Assembly: GCA_947044365.1 (NCBI GenBank)
Contig: OX345640.1
Span: forward strand, 6,126,001 to 6,190,000
Length of the DNA: 64,000 bases
From: Petrosia ficiformis
Taxonomy: Eukaryota > Porifera > Demospongiae > Haplosclerida > Petrosiidae
Reading direction: 5' to 3'
Shown: piece after piece, positions 44,552 through 58,618 of the stretch
Layout: each line of letters starts with the position of its first letter
Position numbering within the stretch: position 1 is the stretch's first letter
Notes under the pieces: generated by a model
The model's input: only the letters and a program-made list of their open reading frames with translations
Told to the model about the DNA's origin: nothing
The model's database searches: none
Position numbers and translations under genes: made by a program

Positions 44552-47351
44552 ATGAATCTGAAACTGGTTATTGGAGTGCTGGCTAGTAGTATTGTTCCAC
44601 TAATTACCTACATTGTGTCTACAATCATTGCTCATGTGCAGTTGAACAAGCTTTTGAAGCGTGATCCTGATCCCTATGATGATTATGATTATACTCATAA
44701 GTGAGTTCATAATATCTTATTTTTGTACTATTACCACTGTAAGCAGTAAATGGATATTTTAACCATCCTTTGGCTACAACCAATTTTAATACTATCACCT
44801 GTTTGGCAATACAAGGAGGCCATAATGACATTGACCAGAGCGTTATGTAATAATATAGCCTAACTCTAATTACATATAAATGCCTTATGTAACAATATAG
44901 CCTAACTCTAATTACATATAAATGCCAAAATGCTTAACAACGCGGTATACCTTTCTTTAAGACTTAATTAGGAGGTGATAATACTATCTCCAGACAAAAG
45001 TTAAAACCATAGGCCAAATTAAAATTAGGTATAACAAGATATATTGAGAAAAAGTATCCCTACAATTGCTTTATGATGACTATGTATCAATCACTGCTGA
45101 TTGCACTAGTGTCTCTACCTTTCTTTGTACTCGAAATCTGAGGCCTGAAGAAGTATATAAGTCTAACTGGAGTCTAAATGCACAGAAACTAAGTTACTCA
45201 CTGTAAAAATGAATAGGTTTTTTTAACCCTCATTTGGTTACATGAGTTTCAATTCCTCCCGAGACTGCTTTCTTGTCCAGCTAGGTAATGTTTTGATTTT
45301 GATCTACAGGTATATTGAGAATTTGACTAGCATATAAGGTACATGCCATAATGAAGAATGGTACATACATTTGCTGACGTTTCTAATATCTGTGGAGTAC
45401 ATCAGCTATTATAAGTACACATTCATGTGCATATTTATATTAATTAAGTACTCTGGAATGAGGTAGTAAACACTCACAAATAATACACCACAGTTTGTAA
45501 CTATATAATACTATGCTATGTTACATTGTATTAATATGTTTGTTACCATATGCCTTGTTATATATGACATGTACTTAATATTAGTCATTATAAAGGTCAA
45601 GATCAAATTAGTTGTGCATGATTTGTAAATATTAGCTAGCAGGTAAATTATATCAGCACGGAGGAAAATAATTTGCATTGAAACTCCTGTAACCAAGTGA
45701 AGGTTAAAATAACCTATTACTTTTTACAGTGCTGAAGTGCTCTCTCAATATTCTAAATGATAACTTCCTCATGTCTGAAACACATGACCTACACTTACTT
45801 ATTAAAGATTCCATCCACTTTATACTGTTTCTCTGTTGTATACAACAGTTATTGGCAGTTTACATTCTTTCTGCTATATAGTCTGTACTCACTCTGTAGC
45901 TCGAGCACGCATTCTTTACGTGCCATGCCCATTAATTGACTGAGACCATCCCCCCACAATAACACAACTTTCTGAACTATATATACAACACATACTCGTG
46001 CAAGTGACACAAACATATATATATATGTAATTATATAGTTCGAACTTGTGGGAAAGCAATTATAGGGATGGCCCTACAGGCCATAATAATTATAATTTTT
46101 GAAGTACTATTTCAAGTGAGAAATGTATTCATAATTCACTGCAAAACCAAAACGTTATTCATTAGTACATATCATCTTTTATGTAAGTACCAACTGCCCT
46201 ATTTTGACAAAATTAAAGCAAACTCCCACCTCTCCTCAGATATTGGTTTGTTGGACCCACCATGTTTCATGTTTGGTATTGCACTGTCTAATGATAATTT
46301 CGCTCTGTAGCATGGCTGCACAAGGCTCACGGCTATTCAAAATGTTTACTAGTACTGAGGAAAAGCAACTATTCTAGCTTCTATTTTCATTTCATTCATT
46401 TGCAGATGGAATATTCTAAATAAAAGCTAAGGAACATCGCTACACGTATTAACAGGAGCCCATAGGCAGAAATGGAGTCACCTACTATCAGGAAAGTGAG
46501 AGCATGTTTTGGGGAAGCCATGAAATAACTGTTTAGTCCTATTCAAGAGTGTTGACATCATTGCCTTCTGTCATTGAAGTGATTGCAGTGAAGGCTTCCA
46601 ACTACGTTGTCAATGGCTTCAAGAGAACATTTTTACAGTCTACACGAGCCAGAATATCGCTCAATTCTTTTCTGTGTTATACAGGAAGCTTAGTCAATGT
46701 AGTATATACTAGCTGTTCATTTTTTAGTAGCCATATTTAACGAAGGCATATACACGTGGGTTCTAAAAATAGTAACAGACAGCTGGTCAGAGAGATAGTT
46801 TGACCAATTTAATTAAATGCATGGTTGTTTATCGCTCCTATTCTTACACTTTCTGGTCAACTTCATTATGGGCTCCTGGTATTAAACTTAGCCGGTTTAA
46901 CCTACCTAACTACCTTTTCACAACTTTCCAAGTGCTATATAGTAAAATAGTCTTTCTTGACAAGTAGTAATATTCAATTTGACCACACCTCTTATGAATC
47001 ATAAAAAAATATTCAACACATGGATTTGCGTGCCAAAAATTTTGCCAGGGCAACTACCCAAGGCCAGCTACACCATGGATCTCACTTCATCTATTCTTAT
47101 CTTGTTAATTCCCATTTTGTCAATGTTCACAAAGTGAGAATTGACAAATGAGATGTTGAAATAATGAGAGTTGACAAGAATGGGAATTGATGAAATGGGA
47201 ATTGGCAAAGTGGAGAATTGAGGAAATGAGAAGACACAGTGTAGTAATCAATAAATAATCATAACCACTCCTCCTGAAAACCCCTACTAATCAATAATTA
47301 AGTAAAGTTATAGACCATTGATGTTGAAACTCTACAATAACATAGCTAGTC

Positions 47352-47428
<77 letters not shown>

Positions 47429-49101
47429 ATTATTATTTCTTCCAGGGATGAACTTAGACGGCTAGCACTCTATTTCACATCTTCCTATGTCACCTTCACT
47501 GTGTTTATTGGTTTTCTAGCTGTAGTGATTCTAGCAGCTCTCAACATTTTGAAAAACAATCTTCTTATCATTATTGTATCCTTTTACTGACACTTTAATA
47601 AAAAACAGATTAAGGTGTGAACCTTTTTAAATTGGTTGAATTAATGCCTGATATATATATATATATTCGAGTCGGTAATCAGTGTTGGTCAATATTCTAG
47701 TATCAGTATTGGCTATTTCTGAAGATATAACCGAAAATCAATAAATGTTATGTAATCATTTACATTAGCATGAGTAGATTTTCAACTACAGCAAGTTATG
47801 AAGAATTATTTAATTAGACAAAGGGACTATACATAAATATGTATGTCAGACCTGTTAATGTTATTGCCGTAGTAAAATTACTTTTGTGTCTATTTAATAA
47901 ACTGTTTGTTTGTCCAAAGTGAAGTATAATGTATTACCTATGTGTGCTTGTAGACAAGAAATAACTTAACAATTATATTTTGCAATGTATATAATAAAAA
48001 AATATTATGCATGGGACCTATGATACGTCTCTGGTCAGTATGTTATATGGCTGTATGGTTCTACGTAAAGCGTAAATTTGCTTCTTTGACTATATAATCT
48101 CAGCTTACTTTATTCGATGGAGCCGTTATGGTTACTGCAGGAGCTGGTCTTCTTGGATCTATGTACGTTATTGTTTATAAAGGGGCTGGAGTTGGTATGT
48201 TTGTTGGAGCTGCTGTACTTATTCTTGTTAAGGTAACTCTATAAGTTAACATATTCTTATAGCAAAGGAATTCATTTCACCACATTACATATAATTATAA
48301 TTATAGCTATATATTTCTATATAATTATATTTACTTGATTACATCATAATTTACTTAAATGCCGATGTGAAATGCTATAGTACAGACAGCTATCCATACA
48401 TCTTATAGAACTGATGAAGATAAATGGCTACTGTGCATCTGCTGAAACAACATCTACTCTAGTCATAAACCAATAAATCATCTCTTAAAGTTCCTTGACT
48501 GATTTTTTGCATTCAATTATCTGGAACATTTTGGGCAATTAGTAATCAGCCACACCTTTTTTGGTGTAAATAGTACAGTGTTTAATGGAAGTATAATTTC
48601 TAGAATTTATTGTTTGTAATTATGCTATTTTGTCCGATCGTACGAATTTCATTTTTGCAAGCTTATAAATCCAAGACTATGAAGCGATCGTCATGAAACC
48701 TGTTATGCAGGGACATTAGCTACTTAGTATACTTTTTAATATGGTCTAGTAATTCGAGTTGCAGTAGTAGAGAGAACGCTATAGCGTCCAAATATGGTGG
48801 TTCTGATAATTGACTCTTTACTTTTTTTGCATTAAAATTTAGAAATCATTTTTGCATAATTATGTATAGACATTAAATAAAGTATTGTAGATTAGTCAAG
48901 GAAGCTTAAGTTATCAAGTATTAACTGAAAATATAACACAAAAGAGGTACTAGGTGACTAACAATAACAAGTTTTCCTTTCCCAATCCACATTGGAGTCA
49001 AGTCGTAGAAACAACCATGTTATAATTTTGAAAATTAATTAATCAGTATCTGCATTATAGTTCATATTTATTTAAATATATATATATATATATATAATAT
49101 A

Positions 49102-49136
<35 letters not shown>

Positions 49137-52100
49137 GGATATGATTGAAGTCTACTACCTAAAAGAAATATTTACAGAAGTACTTCTCCTCCAGTAGACT
49201 TCAACTATTGCTTATAAAACATGAAAACTTCTTCACTGTAAGAATTTAATTATGTAATATTATAATTCTCCACTGAGTAATTGTCCTTTTTTGCCATTCC
49301 TGTGATTCCTTTCCCACAGATTCAAAAATTATAATGTTTGTGTCAGTAAGTTGTTGTGTAACAGATTAAGCATTGTTTCTAGATTGAAGTGAGCTTGTGG
49401 AAACTGCAATTAATAGCTATAGTGCCTGAAATATATTACCAAGCCTACATGTATACAAAAACTGTATAACTGTAAAAGTAAGAGTGGAGAAATAGGTAAC
49501 TATATTATAGGGTTTTGACATGAGAGGCATTAGCAATGATTATTGGTCATCACAAAGCAAATACAAAGATACATTTTTTATTATATATCTTGTTTACTTT
49601 CTTGTATCAATACCATGTTTTTCAATGTTTAGATATTCCCAATACTGCCTCTCACTTTTGAACTGTTGACTAAAGGAATATCAGCAAACACTGGAAATGA
49701 AGATTCAATGCTTCGAAGGTATTTGCCATTTGCTATCTATGGAGCACTGGCATTGGGTTTCATTGCATCAGTAGTGTATACTGAAGCTGCATTAGTTGTT
49801 ACAATAAAGTGAGTTAAACTCTGGTTGCTACATTATATGGACATTATGGAAGTATAGTAATTATAATAGATGAGTAAAACACCTGAAGATATCAAGATGG
49901 TTTGATTGGTGTTCTGGTTGGAAACAAATTACAAATGTCAAGAATATAGAGTGCAATTTGAAAGCAAACTGTTGATTGCTTTTATAACTGCATGCATAGA
50001 GGTAGGAACGGAATAAAATTGGGAGGAAAGGGGCTAACCCACACATGCAGCAGCGGCCTACATTGTCGAGGCATATTTGTTGATGCTGTTTATTATAAAT
50101 GAGGACCTCCATATATGTAATGTCCTGTACTCATGTAAAAAAAAAATGCTATTGATTATTCTTTAAGATATAATTACAATTATATAATAATATTATATCA
50201 GTGCCTAAAATAACTTCTTTTTAATACTAGCCATACCTGCTTAGGTATATGTATAAATTGGTACATGTCATTATATAGTTATTAATAATGTTCATTACAT
50301 ATGCATGAGTATAAATAAGCATGTTTACTGTGCAACTACAGAATTAACAATATTATAATGCACATTGGGCAATACAACAGGTGTACTATTAGTAGATCAA
50401 AGTATAGTAATATACTGAGTGTTGTTCTAATATAAATTGTCCAACACATATGTCCCTTGCATAAGAGTATCAGAGTTAAGACTTCTGGTAGCATCAAATA
50501 CAAGCATAGATGCCTGCAGGTCCTGGCATTTGAACTTTTGAATCCATAATCAAACTGGGCATTTTGTTTATTAATTATGAAACAAAATGTTAGCTCTATA
50601 ACTCTCACATTTTTTAAACCTCAACTTACTTTGCTGAAAAGAAGTGTTGCTATGTAAACTGTTTTGTAAGATGTAGACAGCAAGGCGAGCACTTGAAAGA
50701 TTAGTAGACTAGACACCCAATGCCCACACTTGACTTGCCTGTATAATTTCCAGCTTTTAAAAATTGCAGTGATTAATAATCTATTCAGTTGGACAGAAGA
50801 CTTTCCTTAGACATAGATACCAAAAGCATGCTTCATTTGCTACAGCAAAAAAAAGGTGTTTGAAAGTGCAATAGTTAGCAACATCCACTTCATTGGTAGT
50901 CTGGCCAGAATACGTCTTGGCAAGCAAAAATACGATTGACCACACCCATCATGAAATAATGAACTAGCGTAAAATGTTTGGGGTGCTTTTGCCAACTTTG
51001 CCCTGGTACAGTATTCATTCTGCAGCTGGAGGTGCCCCTGAATACTTGGAAACACAACTCATATTGTTTGAAGGATATTGCTGTTGAAGTGCTTCTTGAA
51101 ATGAACTACAATTATTCAGTGCTGGCTGCTAGAATATGGAACTTGCCATAACAGTGACTTTCTATTTCATATCTTGTATTGGATTGAAGCCACATAACTG
51201 TTTTCTACACATTAATTGTTACGTGTTTTTCTTGATGTGTGAACGAATGCAGAACCATTGCTAGTGTGATTGGAAAACAAGCACAGACATATATGTGTAT
51301 AGTTATAAATAATATATATATATATAATATGCATTTTACATAATTAGCTATATATATACCGTATGGGTATAAATTTTTGAGGGGGATTAAATTTTGCGGT
51401 TTTGCTTTCACTCCAAGGAAATTAAATACCCTCGAAATTTTAATTTTTCTATGCCACACCCACTTTGTTTACACGTGTACGCAAGTGTGAAATGTGTATG
51501 ATCATGGCTTTGCTCAGATACCTTCGTCCTGTTGATGATGTTTTGGACCATTTTCAGATATATTATATATAGTAATAGTTATAACACTCTATGTGGGCTG
51601 TATCTAACTATGGAGGTGATTTGTTTATGTTGAGTGAGCATATTTGGTTTCTAACTTCATTAAGGTGGTACTAGGGAGTGGGCGGATGCGACTCCAATCA
51701 CTTTCAAAATACAACATAATATGATATGAGTAAAATTGGATGTAATACCAACCTTCATATCTTCTAATCACCTTTATAGTGTCCTGGAATTGATAAAACG
51801 TATATAAAATCTCCATTTTTCCAATTAACATGAGTACAAAACCACAAAAGCCACGCCCACCATACATGGCGTGCACCAAGTACAATGTATTTTGAGAAAG
51901 GTTACGAAGCCGTTTTCTGCAAATTCATTTTACTTTTATAGTTACAAGAGGCTGAAGAAAGCTGAATTCTGTAGCTTTTCAGTGAAACCATAAAATCTAC
52001 CTTTCTAGGCACTATCAAACTCCGATCTTTCTCAGAGAGCAACTACAGTTACCCTGCTAGGGTTTACCACCCACCACCCACCACCCCCTCCACCACCCGA

Positions 52101-55100
52101 AGGGTGTGTTTAGCTTTGTTTCTGAAAATAAACTATCAGTGAAAACATTTAGGCCCAATAATTATACCCCCGGGTGGGTGTGGCCACCAAAAGATACAGA
52201 ATTGAGTGTATGCAGCAAGAAGCTGGCAAGACTAGAAACTGATTGGAGTAGCATCCGCCCACGGAAAAGACTACAACCTTAATTAAGAAACCACACTAGC
52301 TAAACTGATTAGCACCATGCTTAAAATTCATTTTGGAAAAACAGGGGGAATTCATTTTGGAAAAACAGGGGGCGTTCCTTTGATACACCCACTCAACATA
52401 CATAGTATTGGGGTGAGCCTGAGCGAGCCCCACACTAGGGAGGTAGCTGAAAAGTTTCCATTGTATATATGTTTGTTTGAATGTTTGTATCGTACGTATT
52501 CCATAAATATTTTTTTAATTCTCGTATTCCGTTTAATTTTATCAATAAAATTTGAGAAAGTCATGTGCTTGCATTGTTTGTAATGAAATTGAGAAGAAGA
52601 GAAAGGGACAGAGCTAAACGAGCTGCAGAAACTAAAGAGGAGAGAAAGGTGAGATTACGTAAGAGAAAAGAGGCTGATAGAGCTTGTCGTGATCGAGAGA
52701 GAGAGAGAGAGAGAGATAGCGATGTGGAGACTGCTGAGCAAACCCTGAGAAGAGAGATTGAAGTTTATGTGGGAGAGACAGAGAGAGATAAGAGCTACAG
52801 ATGATGAAAGAGAAAAAACACTCTATGGCTTCACAATTTGGAAATTGATGATTCTGTTCCAATAATTTTGAAGTCTATTGTATGCATACAATAAAAATAT
52901 TATGTGTGCTGGTGTGTTTTACAAACGACACTCCAGTTAATTGATTTGAGTGCCTTTATAACTAATCATGGTGAATCAGTTGAATTTGTGATCATGCATG
53001 CATATTTGTAATTTTTACTATTTTTATCACTACTATTAATAGAAGTTATGCTGAGACAGATGAAGGTTACTATGAATGTAATCATGATCAGTTTCTTTAT
53101 TCACTGCCACTGTTCATGTTTTTGCAAATGACGGTTGCAATGGTTTTGTTTGTTCAGTTCAAGTGGAAATGGGGTGTTCGTACTGTATCCTTATAACAGT
53201 CCACTATGGTCCTTTTCTTTTTGACTCTAAGTATATTACACATGTATAACACATTCAGAACGTAACTCCTATAGTACTAGTATTAATAACATATTTATTT
53301 CATTTTGTCAAAGTATGAATAAAGGCTTGTTCACACAAAGCCTTTGTGTCATAACAATGCGTTCTATTGTAAACATGAAATGCTTCCTTGACTACTGTAG
53401 GGCACAATGCAACTGGATGATAGGCTTTTTTGCGTCCATTGCATTGTGTTTACTGAATCATTTTTTCAGAATTTTGTCATAATACATTGGATACAACGCA
53501 ATGCAAGGCTTTCTGTCATTATGTAAACCAAACCCAAAGCATAATATAATAATGATAAAAGCTCTTTTTAGATAGTGTATAGCTGCACACTTTTCAATAA
53601 GTAAATAATTATGCAAAAACATATTTAATTCTTACTATATTTATTAAATTGTATAGTGCAGTCATTAGTTTTCATCTTTATGAAGGAATATGAAATATTA
53701 ATAATGCACCAGCAAGTGGAAGTATGTTGCTTATCGTATATAATTTAGATTTATTGATTGTTTTCCTGAATAAAATACTGAACAAAATAATGATATCAGT
53801 TTGCTGTTTTGTCCTCTTTATTGTTAGTCCTACTTGGCTATGCCCTGAATATGATGACTCTTGACTTATATTACTATTATTACTATACTGATGCATATCA
53901 GTATGATTTTGACAAAGTACAACACAGGGGAAACATTTCTATGACATTTGCATCAGTTATCATGATTCTGATTACAGTGAGTGAAATTCATTTAGGATCA
54001 TCGAGTATAATAATTATAATTATGTATTATATATATATACTATTTTACCATGGCTACTGTTTTATGTGGCAGGTGAACAGCCATCACATTAAAGTGGATT
54101 TGTGATAAAACAAACAATGTGAATACAAAAGTCTATACATATTGTCCCTGTGTAGCTGCCATATTATTAATAGCACTGACACTGATAAAAAGAATTTCTG
54201 CATGATTTACTCATTATTCAAATTAATTCCCTTAAAGTGAGATCAGTATGTCTTTTCACATCTATACGTAAAATAGGCTCTATGACTCTTGTATCTTGTA
54301 AGACTCAAGATTCTTGCTTACTTTGGTGGAAAGAAGAGTTGTTAAGAAAGCCATTGATGACAAATTTATCTTTCGCTATTAACAAGAAGAGAGCAAGTCA
54401 AATGCTTGAAAGTATAGTAGTCCCACAGGCAATGCCCACTTCTTTATTAGCCTGTATAGCTTCTGCATTTCAAACAGCACTGAATTTAACTAGCTTACTA
54501 GGTGGACAGAAAACCATCTAAGAAAGCAATAGATATCAAAACATACTTTGTTAGCTGAAGCATAGATAATAGAATAAAGTAAGTTTACTCTAATATGTCT
54601 GACTGACGGAAAACAGCAATAGCCACACCCCTCATGAATAATTACTAAACAAAAATTTTTTTTGCGGCGCACTTCACGCGCCACTACTCAGCCCCCCCCC
54701 CCCCAATTTTCAATTGCTTCCTACGCCACTGATATGTGTGTTTGAAATTGCTCAAACACAATGCCTGTACTTACTGTACTTAGCAGTTAATTAATGAGAT
54801 GCCATTAAGGTGGTACTAGGGAGTGGGCGGATGCGACTCCAATCAGTTTCAAAATAGAATATTATATAATATGACTCTAACCTGGTGTAATGGCAACCTT
54901 CATATCTTCTAATCACCTTTATAGGGTCCTGGAAGTGATAAAACATATATAAAATGTCCATTTTTGTAATCGCAATAAGTACAAAACGGAGAAAGCCACG
55001 CCCACCAATCATGGCATGCACCAAGTACAATGCATTTAGAGAAAACAAATAGAGCCGTTTTCTGGAAATTCATTTTACTTTTATAGTTACAAGAGGCTGA

Positions 55101-55639
55101 AGAAAGCTGAATTCTGTAGCTTTTCACTGAAACCATAAAATCTACCTTAGGCCCAATAATTATACCCCCGGGTGGGTGTGACTTCCAAAAAATACAGAAT
55201 GGAACCAGATTGTATGCGGCAAGAAGCTTGCAAGACTAGAAACTGATTGGAGTAGCATCCGCCCGCGGAAAAGACTACAACCTTAATGATGATGTAATAA
55301 TTAATGAATTCATTATTAAAGTTAGTAAGAACCATTATAATATATACTTAGTCCCCTGGAACTACTTTTGACACTACTCTACTTGCTTAATATTCCTTCA
55401 CTTAGTGATATCATTACTAGCTTTGTACCACTTGCATGTGGATTGTTTTTGCAATCTATAGATCATCATTATTACAATCATCTATTTGTTACATTGTTAT
55501 TTTTCAGATATTTGTTAACATGGCCTGGCCTGTTCTCTATAATCTTCGTGATCCAACTGAAAATGGAGAAACTAACATAGCTGTGCCAGTTCCCTATAAT
55601 CCAATAGGAAATGAAGAAACCAAACCACTTCTGAGTTAA
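44552..55639 (+). CDS. array gene G4: unrecognised seven-helix membrane protein, complete
   Basis: Coding exons: 44552-44700, 47446-47575, 48104-48232, 49633-49808, 53043-53184, 53800-53976, 55508-55639; 1035 nt, 344 residues, no frame break. Phases match G1. Introns 2 (from 47576) and 5 (from 53185) start GTATCCTT; TTCTTTGAC precedes exon 3. It is the block B partner of G2, yet the helix 4-5 loop is different (SYAETDEGYYECNHDQF) and the helix 6-7 loop has six consecutive tyrosines (DLYYYYYYTDAYQYDFD). Exon 7 keeps the duplicated tail but lacks three residues of the second repeat, and ends EETKPLLS with the dileucine motif intact. Intron 4 (about 3.2 kb) holds two insertions absent from G2. 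A variant AATACA signal lies at 55685. Function unknown. Confidence 0.85.
45199..45731. mobile_element. CACTG-ended MITE with empty site (intron 1 of G4)
   Basis: 533 bases, CACTGTAAAAATGAATAGG to 'ttactttttacagtg', flanked by CT on both sides. Block A at about 15150 reads 'aagttagctgaagtg' without it. Same family as 4673-5103. Confidence 0.75.
47352..47426. repeat. (AT)n microsatellite before exon 2 of G4
   Basis: About 75 bases of AT directly before the acceptor of exon 2. Open frames that read through it as Ile-Tyr repeats are not coding. Confidence 0.9.
49076..49134. repeat. (AT)n microsatellite (intron 3 of G4)
   Basis: About 58 bases of AT with a central interruption. Confidence 0.9.
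51660..52282. mobile_element. TTAA-flanked MITE in intron 4 of G4
   Basis: TTAA at 51660 and 52279, with the same termini as the other copies. G2 at about 22543 reads 'cttcattaagaaacc' without it; the filled site ends 'ccttaattaagaaacc', one TTAA more than expected. Confidence 0.8.
52325..52815 (+). mobile_element. unclassified insertion with Arg/Glu-rich ORF (intron 4 of G4)
   Basis: About 490 bases absent from G2 (22575-22600). It starts with a tandem pair of a 24-base unit (attcattttggaaaaacag...). A frame at 52565-52804 encodes RRRERDRAKRAAETKEERK, then RLRKRKEADRACRDRERERE. This looks like the STPR-type basic repeats found in some Helitron and other transposon proteins, or a low-complexity GA-rich accident. 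Terminal repeats were not found. Confidence 0.4.
53322..53540. mobile_element. MITE with inverted termini (intron 5 of G4)
   Basis: Counterpart of 23092-23318 and 9601-9797; ends 'ggcttgttcacacaaagcct' and 'ctttctgtcattatgtaaac'. Confidence 0.5.
54805..55286. mobile_element. TTAA-flanked MITE in intron 6 of G4, with perfect empty site
   Basis: TTAA at 54805 and 55283. It is shorter than other copies because of an internal deletion after 'aaatctacctt'. G2 at about 24507-24520 reads 'ggcattaatgatgatg' once, so the target is exactly TTAA. Confidence 0.85.
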
Positions 55640-55690
55640 TAAGTGTGGAGTCATTAATTTTGCATGGATTCTTTTATGCTGACTAATACA

Positions 55691-56787
55691 AATTATGTTT
55701 TAAATTTGTTTTTCATTTAGTGTTTCACAATGATTATAAACTTGAGTAAACGTCGATTATTTTCTTGTATTCCCATTGATAAATGGATTCATTGCCACAA
55801 TAATATAAATGTAATTATACTGAAAGAAACTTAGTGTGAAATCTGTTTGTTTACATTAGAAGTTTCTGTGGTGTTGAGTGAATAGCAACGGCTCCTTTGT
55901 ATTTCCTTCCCATTAAAGCTTGAGCACCTATTTAACAATATACACTGTTAAAAATAGGGTGCTCAAATGTATTTTAAGGGTGTATGCAAGTAAAAATACT
56001 CTTGTATACTATTTTGCCTTCAAATGTTGATAACTATTATTATATATATATATATATATACAATTATATATATATATAGCTATATAATTGCCAGCATAGC
56101 AACCAGGGGTGCTATATCACACATGCTTTAACTGACAGTGATAAAGCTGTCACTGGTTACATGTTCAAACAAATATATATATATATATATATATATTATT
56201 ATAATAATAAATTATACATATAGTAACACAATTTTCTATCCAAATAGAAGACATTTAAAGCTGCAATGAATGTGAGCAAGGTTCTTGGGTGCATTTGGTG
56301 AATGATGTCCAGGGAGATATAGTGAATAATTTCCAGGGGGACAACATTGGCAGAAGGGCACAGGCACTGCCAATGACACCATATGCCCTGTCTAATTCCC
56401 ACAGAAGCTAAATGCATTATACATATAAGTATGTTATTATTAGAGTTAGTTACTTACTGCCCATGCATACTACAAGACAAAAGCTTTACAAGTGAACTAC
56501 TGAGTCCTGGATTGAAATGGCAAGGTTGTCATCATCTGACTAATTATTAAGAACATTAATTCAATTAAGGAAGAAATGTACATTCTAGCTTGATGCTATG
56601 TATGGAAGGGCTGGGAGAAAACACAAGATGAGGATCAGCTATGCCACTTTACCTAAAAGTACTATGGATTATGGAAATTGATTGGCTTTGCCGCCACGGT
56701 TATAACTGGAAAAAGTGATAAACGTGTTTATGGGCCACCAGAAGGTATTGCGGACCAGTCTCTTAATTAATATGTTAACTTTCTTAA
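55691..56787. other. intergenic DNA, near-identical copy of 24862-25954
   Basis: No gene seen. AT microsatellites at about 56038-56078 and 56173-56195 differ slightly in length from the block A copy. Confidence 0.5.
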
Positions 56788-58017
56788 TTAAGGTGGTACT
56801 AGGGAGTGGGCGGATGCGACTCCATCAAAATAGAATATTATATAATATGACTCTAACCTGGTGTAGTAGCAACCTTCATATCTTCTAATCACCTTTATAG
56901 GGTCCTGGAATTGATAAAACATATATAAAATGTCCATTTTTGCAATCTCAATAAGTACAAAACCGAGAAAGCCACGCCGACCAATCAGGGCGTGCACCAA
57001 GTACAATGCATTTACAGAAAACAAATAGAGCCGTTTTCTGGAAATTCATTTTACTTTTATAGTTACAAGAGGCTGAAGAAAGCTGAATTCTGTAGCTTTT
57101 CACTGAAACCATAAAATCTACCTTTCTAGGCAGTATCAAACTCCGCTCTTTCTCAGAGAGCAACTACAGTTACCCGCCATTGTTTACCACCAACCGCCCC
57201 CTCCACCACCCGTGGGGTGTGTTTAGCTTTGTTTCTGAAAATAAACTATCAGTCAAAACATTTAGGCCCAATAATTATACCCCCGGGTGGGTGTGGCTTC
57301 CAAAAAATACAGAATGGAACCATATTGTATGCAGCAAGAAGCTTGCAAGACTAGAAACTGATTGGAGTAGCATCCGCCCACGGAAAAGACTACAACCTTA
57401 ATGATACTGCTAAGTTTAACTGTTAAGATGGTACTAGGGAGTGGGCGAATGCGACTCCAATCACTTTCAAAATACAATATAATATAATATGAGTAAAATT
57501 GGATGTAATACCAACCTTCATATCTTCTAATCACCTTCATAGTGTCCTGGAATTGATAAAACATATATAAAATCTCCATTTTTCCAAATTAACATAAGTA
57601 CAAAACCACAAAAGCCACGCCCACCATACATGGAAGTACAATGTATTATGAGAAAAGTTACGAAGCCGTTTTCTGCAAATTACTTTTACTTTTATAGTTA
57701 CAAGAGGCTGAAGAAAGCTGAATTCTGTAGCTTTTCAGTGAAACCATAAAATCTACCTTTCTAGGCACTATCAAACTCCGATCTTTCTCAGAGAGCAACT
57801 ACAGTTACCCTGCCAGGGTTAGCCAACCACCGCCCCCTCCACCACCCGAAGGGTGTGTTTAGCTATCAGTGAAAACATTTAGGCCCAATAATTATACCCC
57901 CGGGTGGGTGTGGCTTCTAAAATATACAGAATTGAACCAGATTGTATGCAGCAAGAAGCTGGAAGACTAGAAACTGATTGGAGTAGCATCCTCCCACGGA
58001 AAAGACTACAACCTTAA
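56788..58017. mobile_element. pair of TTAA-flanked MITEs (block B copies)
   Basis: Elements 56788-57401 and 57423-58017 correspond to 25955-26568 and 26590-27184 at offset 30833, with only a few base differences. Confidence 0.75.
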
Positions 58018-58020
58018 CTG

Positions 58021-58434
58021 CATAGGCGTAGGAACGAGGGGGCTCAGGGGGCTCAGGGGCTGCAGCCCCCCAAAAAATCTTCAACTTTTCTTTTCTGAAT
58101 CATTTAATTATTAATTAATTTGATCGATTAATACTGGGTGTGGTCTCTTCCCACTTACTGACTGTAACAACGTGATGAAGCAAAGCAAGTTAAGAGCTTT
58201 CTTCTCTATTGGGAGTGGTTAGTTAATTAAAACCATAAATTTACGATCAACACTCTAGTGAATGAATTATAAGTCTATCATCGTGTCTTGTAGATGAGAA
58301 CAGCAGTGAAGCCAGTACTAATTAATTGCTAGACTTCCGAATTTTTAATTATTGCGGATAATTATTTTCGAGTTAAGCAATACGTCAAATTAGCCACACC
58401 CCTCATGAATTTTCGATTGCTTCCTACGCCACTG
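58021..58434. mobile_element. hAT-type MITE (block B copy)
   Basis: Corresponds to 27188-27601, with the same CATAGGCGTAGG / CCTACGCCACTG ends. Confidence 0.65.
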
Positions 58435-58618
58435 AACTGGATAAATTTCTGAATTCTCAAAATCATTGACAATAGCACTTATATTTATGGCATCATTGTA
58501 TGCAGAACAAAAGTACCATTGAAACATTTGCAGCATGCTTCCAAACATGAAAAACATGTCAAGTGGTTGGAGTATATGAGATGTATGTGGGAGCAAAAAG
58601 TACAATAAAATTTAGTAA
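58435..58618 (-). pseudogene. pogo/Tigger-like transposase fragment (block B copy)
   Basis: Same LLPHTSHILQPLDM reading on the minus strand as at 27602-27785; cut by the hAT-type MITE in the same place. Confidence 0.6.

Noticed and set aside
47318..47590. 90-codon ORF with Ile-Tyr repeats before exon 2 of G4
   Set aside because: It reads through an (AT)n microsatellite and the intron acceptor; only the part from 47446 is exon.
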